NCBI GenBank assembly: GCA_023442945.1
Contig: JAEZWW010000022.1
Span: forward strand, 1 to 29,512
Source: Pseudomonadota bacterium
Lineage (GTDB): Bacteria > Pseudomonadota > Gammaproteobacteria > Burkholderiales > Burkholderiaceae_C
Reading direction: 5' to 3'
Length of the DNA: 29,512 bases
The translations under genes were made by a program, and so were the position numbers. Under the pieces are notes generated by a model. The model searched no databases. It was not told the origin of the DNA and saw nothing but the letters and a program-made list of their open reading frames with translations. Position 1 is the stretch's first letter. Every line of letters starts with the position of its first letter. This document shows, piece by piece, positions 15,667 through 22,481 of this stretch.

Positions 15667-16425
15667 TCAGTGCAGGTCGCCCTGCGCGGCCAGGCGGCTG
15701 GCGATGGCGTCGCGCACGTTGCGCACGTGTTGCATGCCGGCGGCGTCGGCCGCGGCTTCGTCCCCCGCCAGGATGGCCTGGCCCATGGCCTGGTAGTCGC
15801 GCAGGCGCACCTGCTGCAGCGTGGCCGGGCGGTGCTGGGCGTAGACGATGGGCATGTGAATCGACGGCAGCAGGCGCCGCAGTTCGCGGCTGCCGCTGGT
15901 GGTGAGCAGGGCGCGGTACAGCGCGCGGCGGGCTTGGGCGAAGGCGTCGGCGTCGTGGCTGCGGTCGGCCGCGTCGATGGCGGCCAACGCGGCTTCGATC
16001 GCGTCGCCCGGCGCGCCCGCGGCCACGGCGCGCGCGGCGCTGCGCGCCAGCAGGCCGGTCATGCGCTCGGCCACGTCCAGCACTTCCAGCGTTTCCTGCG
16101 GCGTCAGCGTGCGGATCGCCGCGCCTTTGTGGCGGTGCAGCTCGATCACGCCTTCGGCCGCCAGGCGCTGCAGCGCTTCGCGCACCGAGGCGCGGCTGAC
16201 GCCGAACTGCGCGGCCAAGTCCACCTCCACCAGCCGCTGGCCGGGGACGAAGCGCTGCTGCGACAGGCCTTGGACAATGCCGTGAAACACCGTGTCGGCC
16301 GCGGTGACGGGCGTGTCTGCGGACGCAGAGCCGGGGATGTCTGCGGACGCAGACGTGGGCGCCTCGGCAGGCGCCGAGGCCGGGGCTTCGTCGGCAAGGG
16401 GTTCAGGCTGCAAGCGGGTGGGCAT
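15667..16425 (-). CDS. GntR-family transcriptional regulator, FCD subfamily
   Basis: DNA-binding regulator of 252 residues. The N-terminal 40 residues are a flexible Ala/Pro/Ser linker with a repeated SASAD motif. A winged helix follows (about 44-106; VEVDLAAQFGVSRASVREAL and RLAAEGVIELHRHKGAAIR) and then an all-helical FCD effector domain (about 112-245; SIHMPIVYAQHR, MQHVRNVRDAI). FCD regulators usually sense carboxylates, here perhaps an acyl-CoA or hydroxy acid. An in-frame GTG at 16524 would extend the protein by 33 residues, but that extension would contain the operator palindrome (16499-16515), so the ATG at 16425 is preferred. It is divergent from the ACAD-SDR-kinase operon and upstream of an LCAD-like gene, and probably regulates both. 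The linker DNA forms three hairpins (16316-16380). Confidence 0.9.
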   Translation of the reverse strand: MPTRLQPEPLADEAPASAPAEAPTSASADIPGSASADTPVTAADTVFHGIVQGLSQQRFVPGQRLVEVDLAAQFGVSRASVREALQRLAAEGVIELHRHKGAAIRTLTPQETLEVLDVAERMTGLLARSAARAVAAGAPGDAIEAALAAIDAADRSHDADAFAQARRALYRALLTTSGSRELRRLLPSIHMPIVYAQHRPATLQQVRLRDYQAMGQAILAGDEAAADAAGMQHVRNVRDAIASRLAAQGDLH

Positions 16426-16489
16426 GGCGGGTGCGACGGGGCTGGGAGCCCGCAACAATGCAATTGACGGTATCACAAGCGCCCGGGGA

Positions 16490-16518
16490 TTGCTTTCAAT
16501 ATTGTCTGACAATATGAT
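16490..16518 (+). promoter_or_regulatory. Sigma-70 promoter of the ACAD-SDR-phosphotransferase operon
   Basis: TTGCTT (16490-16495), a 17-base spacer and TATGAT (16513-16518), giving a start near 16525. The leader is about 40 nt with TTGGAGG before the ATG at 16566. The GntR palindrome occupies the spacer, as expected for simple repression. Confidence 0.65.
16499..16515. promoter_or_regulatory. GntR/FCD operator, 17-bp perfect palindrome
   Basis: ATATTGTCTGACAATAT is a perfect inverted repeat centred on 16507. Its middle, TTGTCTGACAA, fits the FadR/FCD-GntR half-site pattern T-N-G-T-N3-A-C-N-A. It lies between the divergent gntR and acyl-CoA dehydrogenase genes and within the promoter spacer. 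Binding by the adjacent regulator is inferred. Confidence 0.75.
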
Positions 16519-16565
16519 CGACACATCGCCGGATACCCCGGCGCCCCTGCATTTGGAGGTGCCCC

Positions 16566-17759
16566 ATGGACTTTTCCCTCTCGCCCGAGCTGATCGCCCT
16601 GCGTGACCGCGTGCGGCAGTTCATCGCCGAAGAAGTGATTCCGCTGGAAAACGACGAGCGCCAGTCGCACCACGGCCCGAGCGAGGCGCTGCGGCGCGAG
16701 CTGGTGGCGCGCGGCAAGGCCGCCGGCCTGCTGACGCCGCACGCCTCGCGCGAGCTGGGCGGCATGGGCCTGACGCACGTTGAAAAAGCCGTGGTGTTTG
16801 AGGAGGCCGGTTATTCCTGGCTCGGCCCGACGGCGCTGAACATCCACGCGCCGGACGAAGGCAACATCCACCTGATGGAAGAAGTGGCCACGCCGGCGCA
16901 GAAAGAGCGCTGGCTGCGCCCGCAGGTGGCGGGCGAATGGCGGTCCTGCTTTGCCATGACCGAGCCCTCGCCCGGCGCTGGCGCCGACCCGTCGATGCTG
17001 GCCACCACCGCCGTGCGCGACGGCGACGACTACCTGATCAGCGGCGACAAGTGGTTCATCACCGGGGCCGAAGGCGCGCATTACGCCATCGTCATGGCGC
17101 GCATGGAAGACGGCTCGGCCACCATGTTCTTGACCGACATGGACCGCGAAGGCATCAGCCTGGTGCGCAACATGGACGCGATGGACGCCTGCTTTGCCGG
17201 CGGCCACGGCGTGCTGCGTTTTGACAACGTGCGCATCCCCGCCGCCGACGTGCTGGGCGAGATCGGCAAAGGCTTTCGCTACGCGCAGGTGCGCCTGGCG
17301 CCCGCGCGCCTGACGCACTGCATGCGCTGGCTGGGCCAGGCGCGGCGCGCGCACGACACGGCGCTGAACTACGCGCGCCAACGCCACGCCTTCGGCAAGC
17401 CGCTGGCCGAGCACGAAGGCGTGGGCTTCATGCTGGCCGACAACGACATGGACCTGACCACCGCGCGCCTGCACATCTGGCACACGGCCTGGCTGCTGGA
17501 CCAGGGCGAAAAAGGCAACTTCGAATCCAGCCGCGCGAAGGTCGTGTGCTCGGAAGCCGAATGGCGCGTGGTCGACCGCAGCGTGCAAATCCTGGGCGGC
17601 CAGGGCGTGACGGGCGAAACGCCGGTGATGCGCATCTTCACCGACATGCGCGCCTTCCGCATCTACGACGGCCCGAGCGAAGTGCACCGCTGGAGCATGG
17701 CGCGCAAGCTGGTGCACATGGCGGACAAAGCCGCTGCGGCGGCGGAGGCCGGTGCATGA
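16566..17759 (+). CDS. Acyl-CoA dehydrogenase, ACAD10/11-related
   Basis: FAD-dependent acyl-CoA dehydrogenase-fold enzyme of 397 residues. The N-terminal helical domain starts MDFSLSPELIALRDRVRQFI. The FAD/substrate region is CFAMTEPSPGAGADP (about 136-150) and GDKWFITGAEGAHYAIVMARM. The C-terminal helical domain ends RIYDGPSEVHRWSMARKL, where an aspartate (about D368) replaces the MCAD catalytic glutamate, as in the DGP-EVH end of ACAD10/11 proteins. It lacks the VASSDATN stretch that I expect after MTEP in ACAD10/11, so it is a relative, not a clear orthologue. Its stop overlaps the SDR start (ATGA). The operon also encodes an ACAD10/11-type phosphotransferase. The substrate may be a branched, hydroxylated or phosphorylated acyl-CoA. 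Confidence 0.88.
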   Translation: MDFSLSPELIALRDRVRQFIAEEVIPLENDERQSHHGPSEALRRELVARGKAAGLLTPHASRELGGMGLTHVEKAVVFEEAGYSWLGPTALNIHAPDEGNIHLMEEVATPAQKERWLRPQVAGEWRSCFAMTEPSPGAGADPSMLATTAVRDGDDYLISGDKWFITGAEGAHYAIVMARMEDGSATMFLTDMDREGISLVRNMDAMDACFAGGHGVLRFDNVRIPAADVLGEIGKGFRYAQVRLAPARLTHCMRWLGQARRAHDTALNYARQRHAFGKPLAEHEGVGFMLADNDMDLTTARLHIWHTAWLLDQGEKGNFESSRAKVVCSEAEWRVVDRSVQILGGQGVTGETPVMRIFTDMRAFRIYDGPSEVHRWSMARKLVHMADKAAAAAEAGA

Positions 17760-18544
17760 GCGCGCGTGACCTGAACCCCGCGTTGGCCAAGTTCAGCCTG
17801 GCCGGCCAACTGGTGCTGGTCACCGGCGCATCCAGCGGCCTGGGCACGCACTTCGCGCAGCTGCTGGCCGGCTGCGGCGCCCGCGTCGCCGTGGCGGCGC
17901 GGCGCGCGGACAAGCTGCAGTCCGTGGTCGACGCGATCGCCCAAGCCGGCGGCGAGGCGCGCGCCTATGCGCTGGACGTGGGCGATGCGGGCAGCGTCCA
18001 AGCCTGCTTTGACGCCGTCAGCGCCTTGGGCGTGCCGGACGTCGTCGTCAACAACGCCGGCGTGACGGTGACGCGCGCGCTGTTGGAGCAGACCGAGGCC
18101 GACTTCGACAGCGTGGTGGACACCAACCTCAAGGGCAACTGGCTGGTCGCCACCGAAGCGGCGCGCCGCATGGTCGCGGCCAAGAAGGGCGGCGCCATCG
18201 TCAACGTGGCGTCCATCCTGGGCGAGCGCGTGGGCGGCGGCGTGGCGCCCTACGCCATCTCCAAAGCCGGCGTGATCCAGGCGACCAAGGTCATGGCGCT
18301 GGAGCTGGCGCGCTACAACATCCGCGTGAACGCGCTGCTGCCGGGCTACGTCATCACCGACCTGAACCGCGACTTCCTGACCAGCGAGGCGGGTGAAAAG
18401 CTGCGCCTGCGCATCCCCAGCCGCCGCTTCAGCGAGCTGAGCGATTTGGACGGCCCGCTGCTGCTGCTGGCGTCCGACGCGGGCGCGGCGATGTCGGGCG
18501 CCACCGTCGCGGTCGACGGCGGTCATCTGGTGAGCGGACTGTGA
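17756..18544 (+). CDS. Short-chain dehydrogenase/reductase (SDR)
   Basis: Classical SDR of 262 residues with a Rossmann fold, oxidising or reducing a hydroxy/keto group with NAD(P). It shows TGASSGLG (about 23-30), basic residues after strand 2 (VAVAARRADK, suggesting NADP preference), NNAG (about 99-102) and catalytic S153, Y166 and K170 (YAISK). It ends with the common SDR tail FVDGG-like AVDGGHLVSGL. The gene begins inside the stop of the acyl-CoA dehydrogenase gene (ATGA) and ends inside the start of the phosphotransferase gene (GTGA), so translation is coupled through all three. The context suggests a 4-keto/4-hydroxyacyl-CoA or 3-hydroxyacyl-CoA step. The actual substrate is not readable. 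Confidence 0.92.
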   Translation: MSARDLNPALAKFSLAGQLVLVTGASSGLGTHFAQLLAGCGARVAVAARRADKLQSVVDAIAQAGGEARAYALDVGDAGSVQACFDAVSALGVPDVVVNNAGVTVTRALLEQTEADFDSVVDTNLKGNWLVATEAARRMVAAKKGGAIVNVASILGERVGGGVAPYAISKAGVIQATKVMALELARYNIRVNALLPGYVITDLNRDFLTSEAGEKLRLRIPSRRFSELSDLDGPLLLLASDAGAAMSGATVAVDGGHLVSGL

Positions 18545-19599
18545 GCGGCGCGAACCACGCAGCGCCCGCGCTGCCGACCCTTCCGATGGGCCCGCTGGCC
18601 GACTACCTGCGCGCGCACGGTCTGCTGGGCGACGCCGCGCCGCAGCTCAGCGTGCTGGCGGGTGGGCAGTCCAACCCCACCTTCCGCATCGACGCGGGGC
18701 CGGGGCGCCAGTACGTGCTGCGCAAGAAGCCGGCCGGCACGCTGGTCGCGTCGGCCCATGCCATCGACCGCGAATTCCGCGTGATGCAGGCGCTGCAAGG
18801 CAGCGGCGTGCCGGTGCCGCGCATGCTGGCGTACTGCGAGGACGACGCGCTGATCGGCACGCCCTTTTACGTCATGGAATTCCTGCAAGGCCGCGTCTTC
18901 ATGGACCAGGGCCTGCCGGGCATGGCGCCGGCCGAGCGCCTGGCGATCTACCGCGAGATGAACCGTGTCATCGCCGCGCTGCACGCGGTGGACTACAAGG
19001 CCGTCGGCTTGGCCGACTATGGCAAAGAGGGCCATTACGTCGGCCGCCAGATCGCCCGCTGGACCCGCCAATGCCGCGAATCCACGCTGCCCGTGAACGT
19101 CGCCATGCAGCAGCTGATGGACTGGCTGCCCGCGCACCTGCCGGACGGCGACGAAACCACGCTGGTGCACGGCGACTACCGGCTGGACAACCTGATCTTC
19201 CACCCCACCGAGCCGCGCGTGATCGGCGTGCTGGACTGGGAGCTGTCCACGCTCGGCCACCCGTTGGCGGACCTGGCCTACCAGTGCATGGGCTGGCGCA
19301 TCCCGCACGATGTGTGGCGCGGCATTGGCGGGCTGGACCTGGTGGCACTCGGCATCCCGTCCGAAGCCGAGTACGTACGCTGGTACGGCGAAGCGACCGG
19401 CCGCGACGCCGCCGGGCACTGGGACTACTACATCGCCTACAACCTGTTCCGCATGGCCGCCATCCTGCACGGCATCGCCCAGCGCGCGCAGGACGGCAAT
19501 GCGGCGTCGGCCGACGCGGTGCAAACCGGCGCCAAGGCCGGCCCGTTGGCCGAATTGGGCTGGCAGGCGGCGCAGCGCTACCAGGCGGCGCGCGGCTGA
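18541..19599 (+). CDS. APH-type phosphotransferase of the ACAD10/11 (LvaA-like) family
   Basis: Kinase-fold protein of 352 residues, closely resembling the N-terminal phosphotransferase domain of ACAD10/11 rather than drug-modifying enzymes. It has GGQSNPTFRI (about 41-50), VLRKKPAGTLVASAHAIDRE (the lysines and acidic residue of the ATP site), GTPFYVMEFLQGRVF, catalytic VHGDYRLDNLIFHP (H210, D212, N217), metal-binding LDWELSTLGHPLADLAYQCM (D232), and the ACAD11-like VDYKAVGLADYGKEGHYVGR. In that family it phosphorylates the 4-hydroxyl of 4-hydroxyacyl-CoAs so that a partner dehydrogenase can remove phosphate. The start is GTG at 18541, overlapping the SDR stop. Aminoglycoside resistance should not be inferred. 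It is the last gene of the operon before a terminator. Confidence 0.92.
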   Translation: MSGANHAAPALPTLPMGPLADYLRAHGLLGDAAPQLSVLAGGQSNPTFRIDAGPGRQYVLRKKPAGTLVASAHAIDREFRVMQALQGSGVPVPRMLAYCEDDALIGTPFYVMEFLQGRVFMDQGLPGMAPAERLAIYREMNRVIAALHAVDYKAVGLADYGKEGHYVGRQIARWTRQCRESTLPVNVAMQQLMDWLPAHLPDGDETTLVHGDYRLDNLIFHPTEPRVIGVLDWELSTLGHPLADLAYQCMGWRIPHDVWRGIGGLDLVALGIPSEAEYVRWYGEATGRDAAGHWDYYIAYNLFRMAAILHGIAQRAQDGNAASADAVQTGAKAGPLAELGWQAAQRYQAARG

Positions 19600-19623
19600 G
19601 GACGAGCGCGGCGGCGCGCGCGG

Positions 19624-19659
19624 GGCGGACGGCGACAGCGCTGTCCGCCTTGTGTTTTT
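19624..19659 (+). terminator. Rho-independent terminator of the ACAD-SDR-phosphotransferase operon
   Basis: GGCGGAC (19624-19630) pairs with GTCCGCC (19643-19649), with an internal ACAGC/GCTGT that can fold in the loop. The T-rich tract TTGTGTTTTT follows at 19650-19659. It starts 25 bases after the phosphotransferase stop. Confidence 0.75.
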
Positions 19660-19663
19660 GGCT

Positions 19664-19717
19664 AAATCGGGGCTTTGCCTTGGATCCACCTGCGCGAGCA
19701 GCTCCCGTATTCATAGC
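19664..19717 (-). repeat. Dispersed intergenic repeat, copy F
   Basis: On the minus strand it reads GGGAGCTGCTCGCGCAGGTG, then a diverged region. The right stem is GGC/GCC around AAA (plus-strand 19671-19679). It is the most diverged copy: the TAGGGCC block is AAGGCAA here. It follows the operon terminator. Confidence 0.65.
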
Positions 19718-19909
19718 AATCAACCGCTGACTGCGGCGCGCACCCAGCGCACGGATGGTGCCGAGCGCAGCCTCCGGCGCTGCCTGAACCTGCCTTCGCC
19801 AACGCCCGAGGCACGTCCGCCCGCGCGGTGCCACACTGGGCACACCCACCCGGCGTCGCCAGCGCACCGTGCGCCCCCGCGGCCGGTGGCCCGCACAGGA
19901 GGATGCGAT

Positions 19910-20284
19910 ATGCGATGGCCGTGGCAAAGCCGCCGCCCTGACGCCGATGGCGCGGCGGTCTTCAACGACGGGCTGGACCTGGTGCTGAACTTTGACGGCG
20001 AGCTGTCGCCGATCCAGGCCAAGCTGAAGGCGCTCCACCCGGCTTTAAGCGCGGGCGAACTCGACCGCGTCAACGCGCAATGCCAGGGCGCCGTGCTGGC
20101 CGGCCAACAATTGGCGTTGACGTTGACGACCGATGGGCTGACCCAGGACGTGGAAGCCGCGTTCACCCAGCGCTTTCAGGCCGCGTACCCGCAGGCCAGC
20201 GCCGCCAACGTGGCGCGCGCCTACCGCCACTGCGTGTACTACGCCACCAAGACGCAGCGCACGCAGCCGCCGGCGGCGGGTTGA
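19910..20284 (+). CDS. Hypothetical protein
   Basis: 124 residues, no family recognised. It starts MRWPWQSRRPDADGAAVFND. The middle is helical and acidic-to-neutral (GLDLVLNFDGELSPIQAKLK; SAGELDRVNAQCQGAVLAGQ), and the C-terminal half contains AFTQRFQAAYPQASAANVAR and HCVYYATKTQR. No signal peptide or membrane segment. AGGAGG lies 6 bases before the ATG at 19910, and codon use matches the neighbours, so it is probably real. It converges on the HD-domain gene with only 12 bases between the stop codons and has no obvious partner. Confidence 0.7.
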   Translation: MRWPWQSRRPDADGAAVFNDGLDLVLNFDGELSPIQAKLKALHPALSAGELDRVNAQCQGAVLAGQQLALTLTTDGLTQDVEAAFTQRFQAAYPQASAANVARAYRHCVYYATKTQRTQPPAAG

Positions 20285-20296
20285 GGCGCGACCCGT

Positions 20297-20902
20297 TCAG
20301 CCGGTCGGTGGGTGGGCGCTGACGGTGCCCGCCGCGCCTTCGCGCAGGCGCCGCTGGGTCTCTTCGTCGATCAGCGCGCGCAGCTCGGCAAACAAGGGCG
20401 CCGCGTCGGTGTAGCGCCGGCCGTACTGCAGGTTGAAGGCGTAGTCGAAGTCCGGCGGGTTCTGCCCCTGCGTGTGCTGCAGCAGGGTTTCCAGCTTGTC
20501 CAGCGCCTTGACGGCCTGCGCCTCGGGCGTGGCGGCGTCTTTGTATTCCTGCCACAGCGCGAGGATGTTCGCCTGTTGAACCGCATCCAGCGATTGGGTG
20601 AGCGTGATCAGGTCCTGGCGCTCCTGCTCGCTCTTGTTCGGGTGCTGCGCCTGCTCCACGGCCGGCACGTCGCCGTGCAGCGCCTCGCCCAGGTCGTGGA
20701 TCACGCACAGCTGCAGGATCTTGCGCAAATCCAGCGGCGCCAGTTCGCGCTCGAACACGATCGCCATCAGGCACAGGCGCCAGCTGTGCTCGGCCGTGCT
20801 TTCGGGCCGGCCGGTGGCGGTGTGTGCGCTGCGCAGCACGCTTTTCAGGCGCTCGGCCTTGCGCAGAAAGGCCAGTTGGCCGGCAAGGCGGCTGTTGTCC
20901 AT
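20297..20902 (-). CDS. HD-domain phosphohydrolase (YfbR/HDDC2-like)
   Basis: Cytosolic HD-domain protein of 201 residues, similar to the HD_3 group that includes 5'-deoxynucleotidases. Metal ligands are visible: H39 (STAEHSWRLCL), H69/D70 (VIHDLGEALHGD, with H76 and D78) and D135 (VKALDKLETLLQH). The N-terminus LAFLRKAERLKSVLRSAHTA and GRPESTAEHS are typical. The likely reaction is hydrolysis of nucleoside 5'-monophosphates; the exact substrate is not certain. The start is ATG at 20902. It lies 49 bases after the exonuclease III gene on the same strand, with repeat copy G filling the gap. Confidence 0.88.
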   Translation of the reverse strand: MDNSRLAGQLAFLRKAERLKSVLRSAHTATGRPESTAEHSWRLCLMAIVFERELAPLDLRKILQLCVIHDLGEALHGDVPAVEQAQHPNKSEQERQDLITLTQSLDAVQQANILALWQEYKDAATPEAQAVKALDKLETLLQHTQGQNPPDFDYAFNLQYGRRYTDAAPLFAELRALIDEETQRRLREGAAGTVSAHPPTG

Positions 20903-20912
20903 GGTTTCGAAT

Positions 20913-20968
20913 GAAATGGGCCGTTAGCCCTACAACCCTCTGCGCGAGCAGCTACTGAATTTTTAGCG
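20913..20968 (-). repeat. Dispersed intergenic repeat, copy G (supplies the xth stop codon)
   Basis: On the minus strand it reads GCTAAAAATTCAGTAGCTGC, then TCGCGCAG and TTGTAGGGC. The left stem is GCTA/TAGC and the right stem GGGC (20918-20921) with GCCC (20927-20930). The xth TAG stop at 20952-20954 is inside it. Confidence 0.85.
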
Positions 20969-21752
20969 ATAAATCGTAGTCGATGGTGATCGGCGCGTGG
21001 TCGCTGAACTTCTGGTCTTTGTAGATCGCCGTCTCGCGCGCCAACTCGGCGATGGCGGGCGTGGCCAGGTGGTAGTCCAGGCGCCAGCCCACGTTCTTGG
21101 CGTAGGCCTGGCCGCGGTTGCTCCACCAGGTGTAGGCCTCGCCCGTCGTTTCGGGGTGCAGGTGGCGGTAGACGTCGACCAGCTTCAGCTCGTCGATGAC
21201 GCGGCTGACCCAGGCGCGCTCTTCGGGCAAAAAGCCGCTGTTCTTCTGGTTGCTCTTCCAGTTCTTCAGGTCGATTTCCTGGTGCGCCACGTTCACGTCG
21301 CCGCACAGGACAAAGTCGCGCTCGGTCTGCAGGCGGTGCAGCACGGGGTAAAACTCGGCCAGGAAGCGGTACTTGGCCTCCTGCCGCTCCGGGCCCGACG
21401 AGCCCGAGGGGAAGTAGCAGCTGATGACCGAAAACTTGCGCTTGGGGGTGTCAAAGCGCACTTCCAGGTAGCGCCCTTCGGCGTCGAATTCTTCCGAGCC
21501 GTAGCCGGCAATCACCGCCGTCGGCTCGTGCCGCGTGTAGACGCCGACGCCCGAATAGCCTTTTTTCTCAGCCAGGTGAAAGTGCCCGGTCATCCCGGCC
21601 AGGATCTCGAACTTGCCGGCCAAATCGGGCATCTGGGCCTTGATTTCCTGCACGCAAATACAATCCGGCGCGTGCTGCTCCAGCCACGTTTCCACGCCTT
21701 TGGTGGTGGCCGAACGGATGCCATTCAGGTTGAGGCTGGTGAGCTTGAACAA
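20952..21752 (-). CDS. xth: Exodeoxyribonuclease III
   Basis: Mg-dependent AP endonuclease / 3'-5' exonuclease of base-excision repair, 266 residues. The EEP fold is clear: FKLTSLNLNGIR (N8, N10), CVQEIKAQ (metal ligand E36), GYSGVGVYTR, VISCYFPSGSSG, FVLCGDVNVAHQEIDLKNWK, the WRLDYHLAT core and the catalytic SDHAPI (Asp-His) near the C-terminus. The start is TTG at 21752 with GGAGAA upstream; it gives the normal XthA N-terminus. A frame open to 22127 only runs antisense through pyrE. The start lies 12 bases from the pyrE start on the other strand. The last residues (LKIQ) and the stop codon come from repeat copy G. Confidence 0.94.
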   Translation of the reverse strand: MFKLTSLNLNGIRSATTKGVETWLEQHAPDCICVQEIKAQMPDLAGKFEILAGMTGHFHLAEKKGYSGVGVYTRHEPTAVIAGYGSEEFDAEGRYLEVRFDTPKRKFSVISCYFPSGSSGPERQEAKYRFLAEFYPVLHRLQTERDFVLCGDVNVAHQEIDLKNWKSNQKNSGFLPEERAWVSRVIDELKLVDVYRHLHPETTGEAYTWWSNRGQAYAKNVGWRLDYHLATPAIAELARETAIYKDQKFSDHAPITIDYDLSLKIQ

Positions 21753-21764
21753 GGGGATTCTCCA

Positions 21765-22481
21765 ATGAACAGCGCCGTGAACCACGCGCCATCGGCCGCC
21801 GGGGCGGCCAGCGACCAGGATGGGCTGGCGCAGGAATTCGTGCAATTTGCCATCGACGCAGGGGTGCTGCGCTTTGGCGAATTCAAGACCAAGGCGGGGC
21901 GCATGAGCCCCTATTTCTTCAACGCCGGGCTGTTTGACGACGGGGCCAAGCTGGCGCGGCTGGCGCAATTCTATGCGCGCGCCTTGATGGCATCGGGCCT
22001 GGAGTTCGACGTGATCTTCGGCCCCGCCTACAAGGGCATTCCGCTGGGCGCCGCCGTCGCGGTGGAGCTGGCGCGCCACGGCATCAACAAACCTTTTGCC
22101 TACAACCGCAAGGAAGCCAAGGACCACGGCGAAGGCGGCACCCTAGTCGGCGCGCCGCTGCAGGGCCGGGTGCTGATCGTGGACGACGTGATCTCCGCCG
22201 GCACCGCCGTGCGCCAGTCGATCGCGATGATCGAAGCGGCCGGCGCCAAGCCCCACGCCGTGGTGATCGCCCTGGACCGACAGGAAAAGGCGACGGAGGA
22301 TGGCCAGGACGTGGACTGGAGCGCCGTGCAATATGTCCGCCAGACGCTGGGCCTGCAGGTGTGCGCCATCGCGAACTTGGCCCAGTTATTGCTTCATCTG
22401 CAGTCAACTGACAAATTTTTGCCCTACGTCGACGCCGTGTCCGCCTACCGGATGCGGTACGGCGTTGATCTAAGGACATGA
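21765..22481 (+). CDS. pyrE: Orotate phosphoribosyltransferase
   Basis: Cytosolic enzyme of pyrimidine synthesis, orotate plus PRPP to orotidine 5'-phosphate, 238 residues. It has SPYFFNAGLFDDG (orotate/phosphate side), FGPAYKGIPLGAAVA, AYNRKEAKDHGEGG (catalytic loop) and the PRPP motif RVLIVDDVISAGTA (about 135-148). The ATG at 21765 has AAGGGG 8 bases upstream, and this ribosome site overlaps the TTG start of the divergent xth. The N-terminal 20 residues are an extra polar stretch compared with E. coli PyrE (213). Its TGA overlaps the ATG of the next gene. Any promoter must lie within the xth coding region. Confidence 0.95.
   Translation: MNSAVNHAPSAAGAASDQDGLAQEFVQFAIDAGVLRFGEFKTKAGRMSPYFFNAGLFDDGAKLARLAQFYARALMASGLEFDVIFGPAYKGIPLGAAVAVELARHGINKPFAYNRKEAKDHGEGGTLVGAPLQGRVLIVDDVISAGTAVRQSIAMIEAAGAKPHAVVIALDRQEKATEDGQDVDWSAVQYVRQTLGLQVCAIANLAQLLLHLQSTDKFLPYVDAVSAYRMRYGVDLRT

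Larger units (their letters stand above)
19600..19909. other. 310-bp intergenic region after the phosphotransferase gene
   Basis: It contains the operon's terminator (19624-19659), repeat copy F (19664-19717) and about 190 bases of GC-rich sequence before the next gene, with an AGGAGG ribosome site at its end. No promoter was recognised for the following small gene. Confidence 0.5.

Noticed and set aside
16426..16524. N-terminal extension of the GntR regulator from GTG 16524
   Set aside because: It would place the operator palindrome in coding sequence, and there is a suitable ATG at 16425. Not excluded experimentally.
18541..19599. Aminoglycoside resistance gene
   Set aside because: The APH fold is present, but the motifs are those of the ACAD10/11-type hydroxyacyl-CoA kinases and the operon is metabolic.
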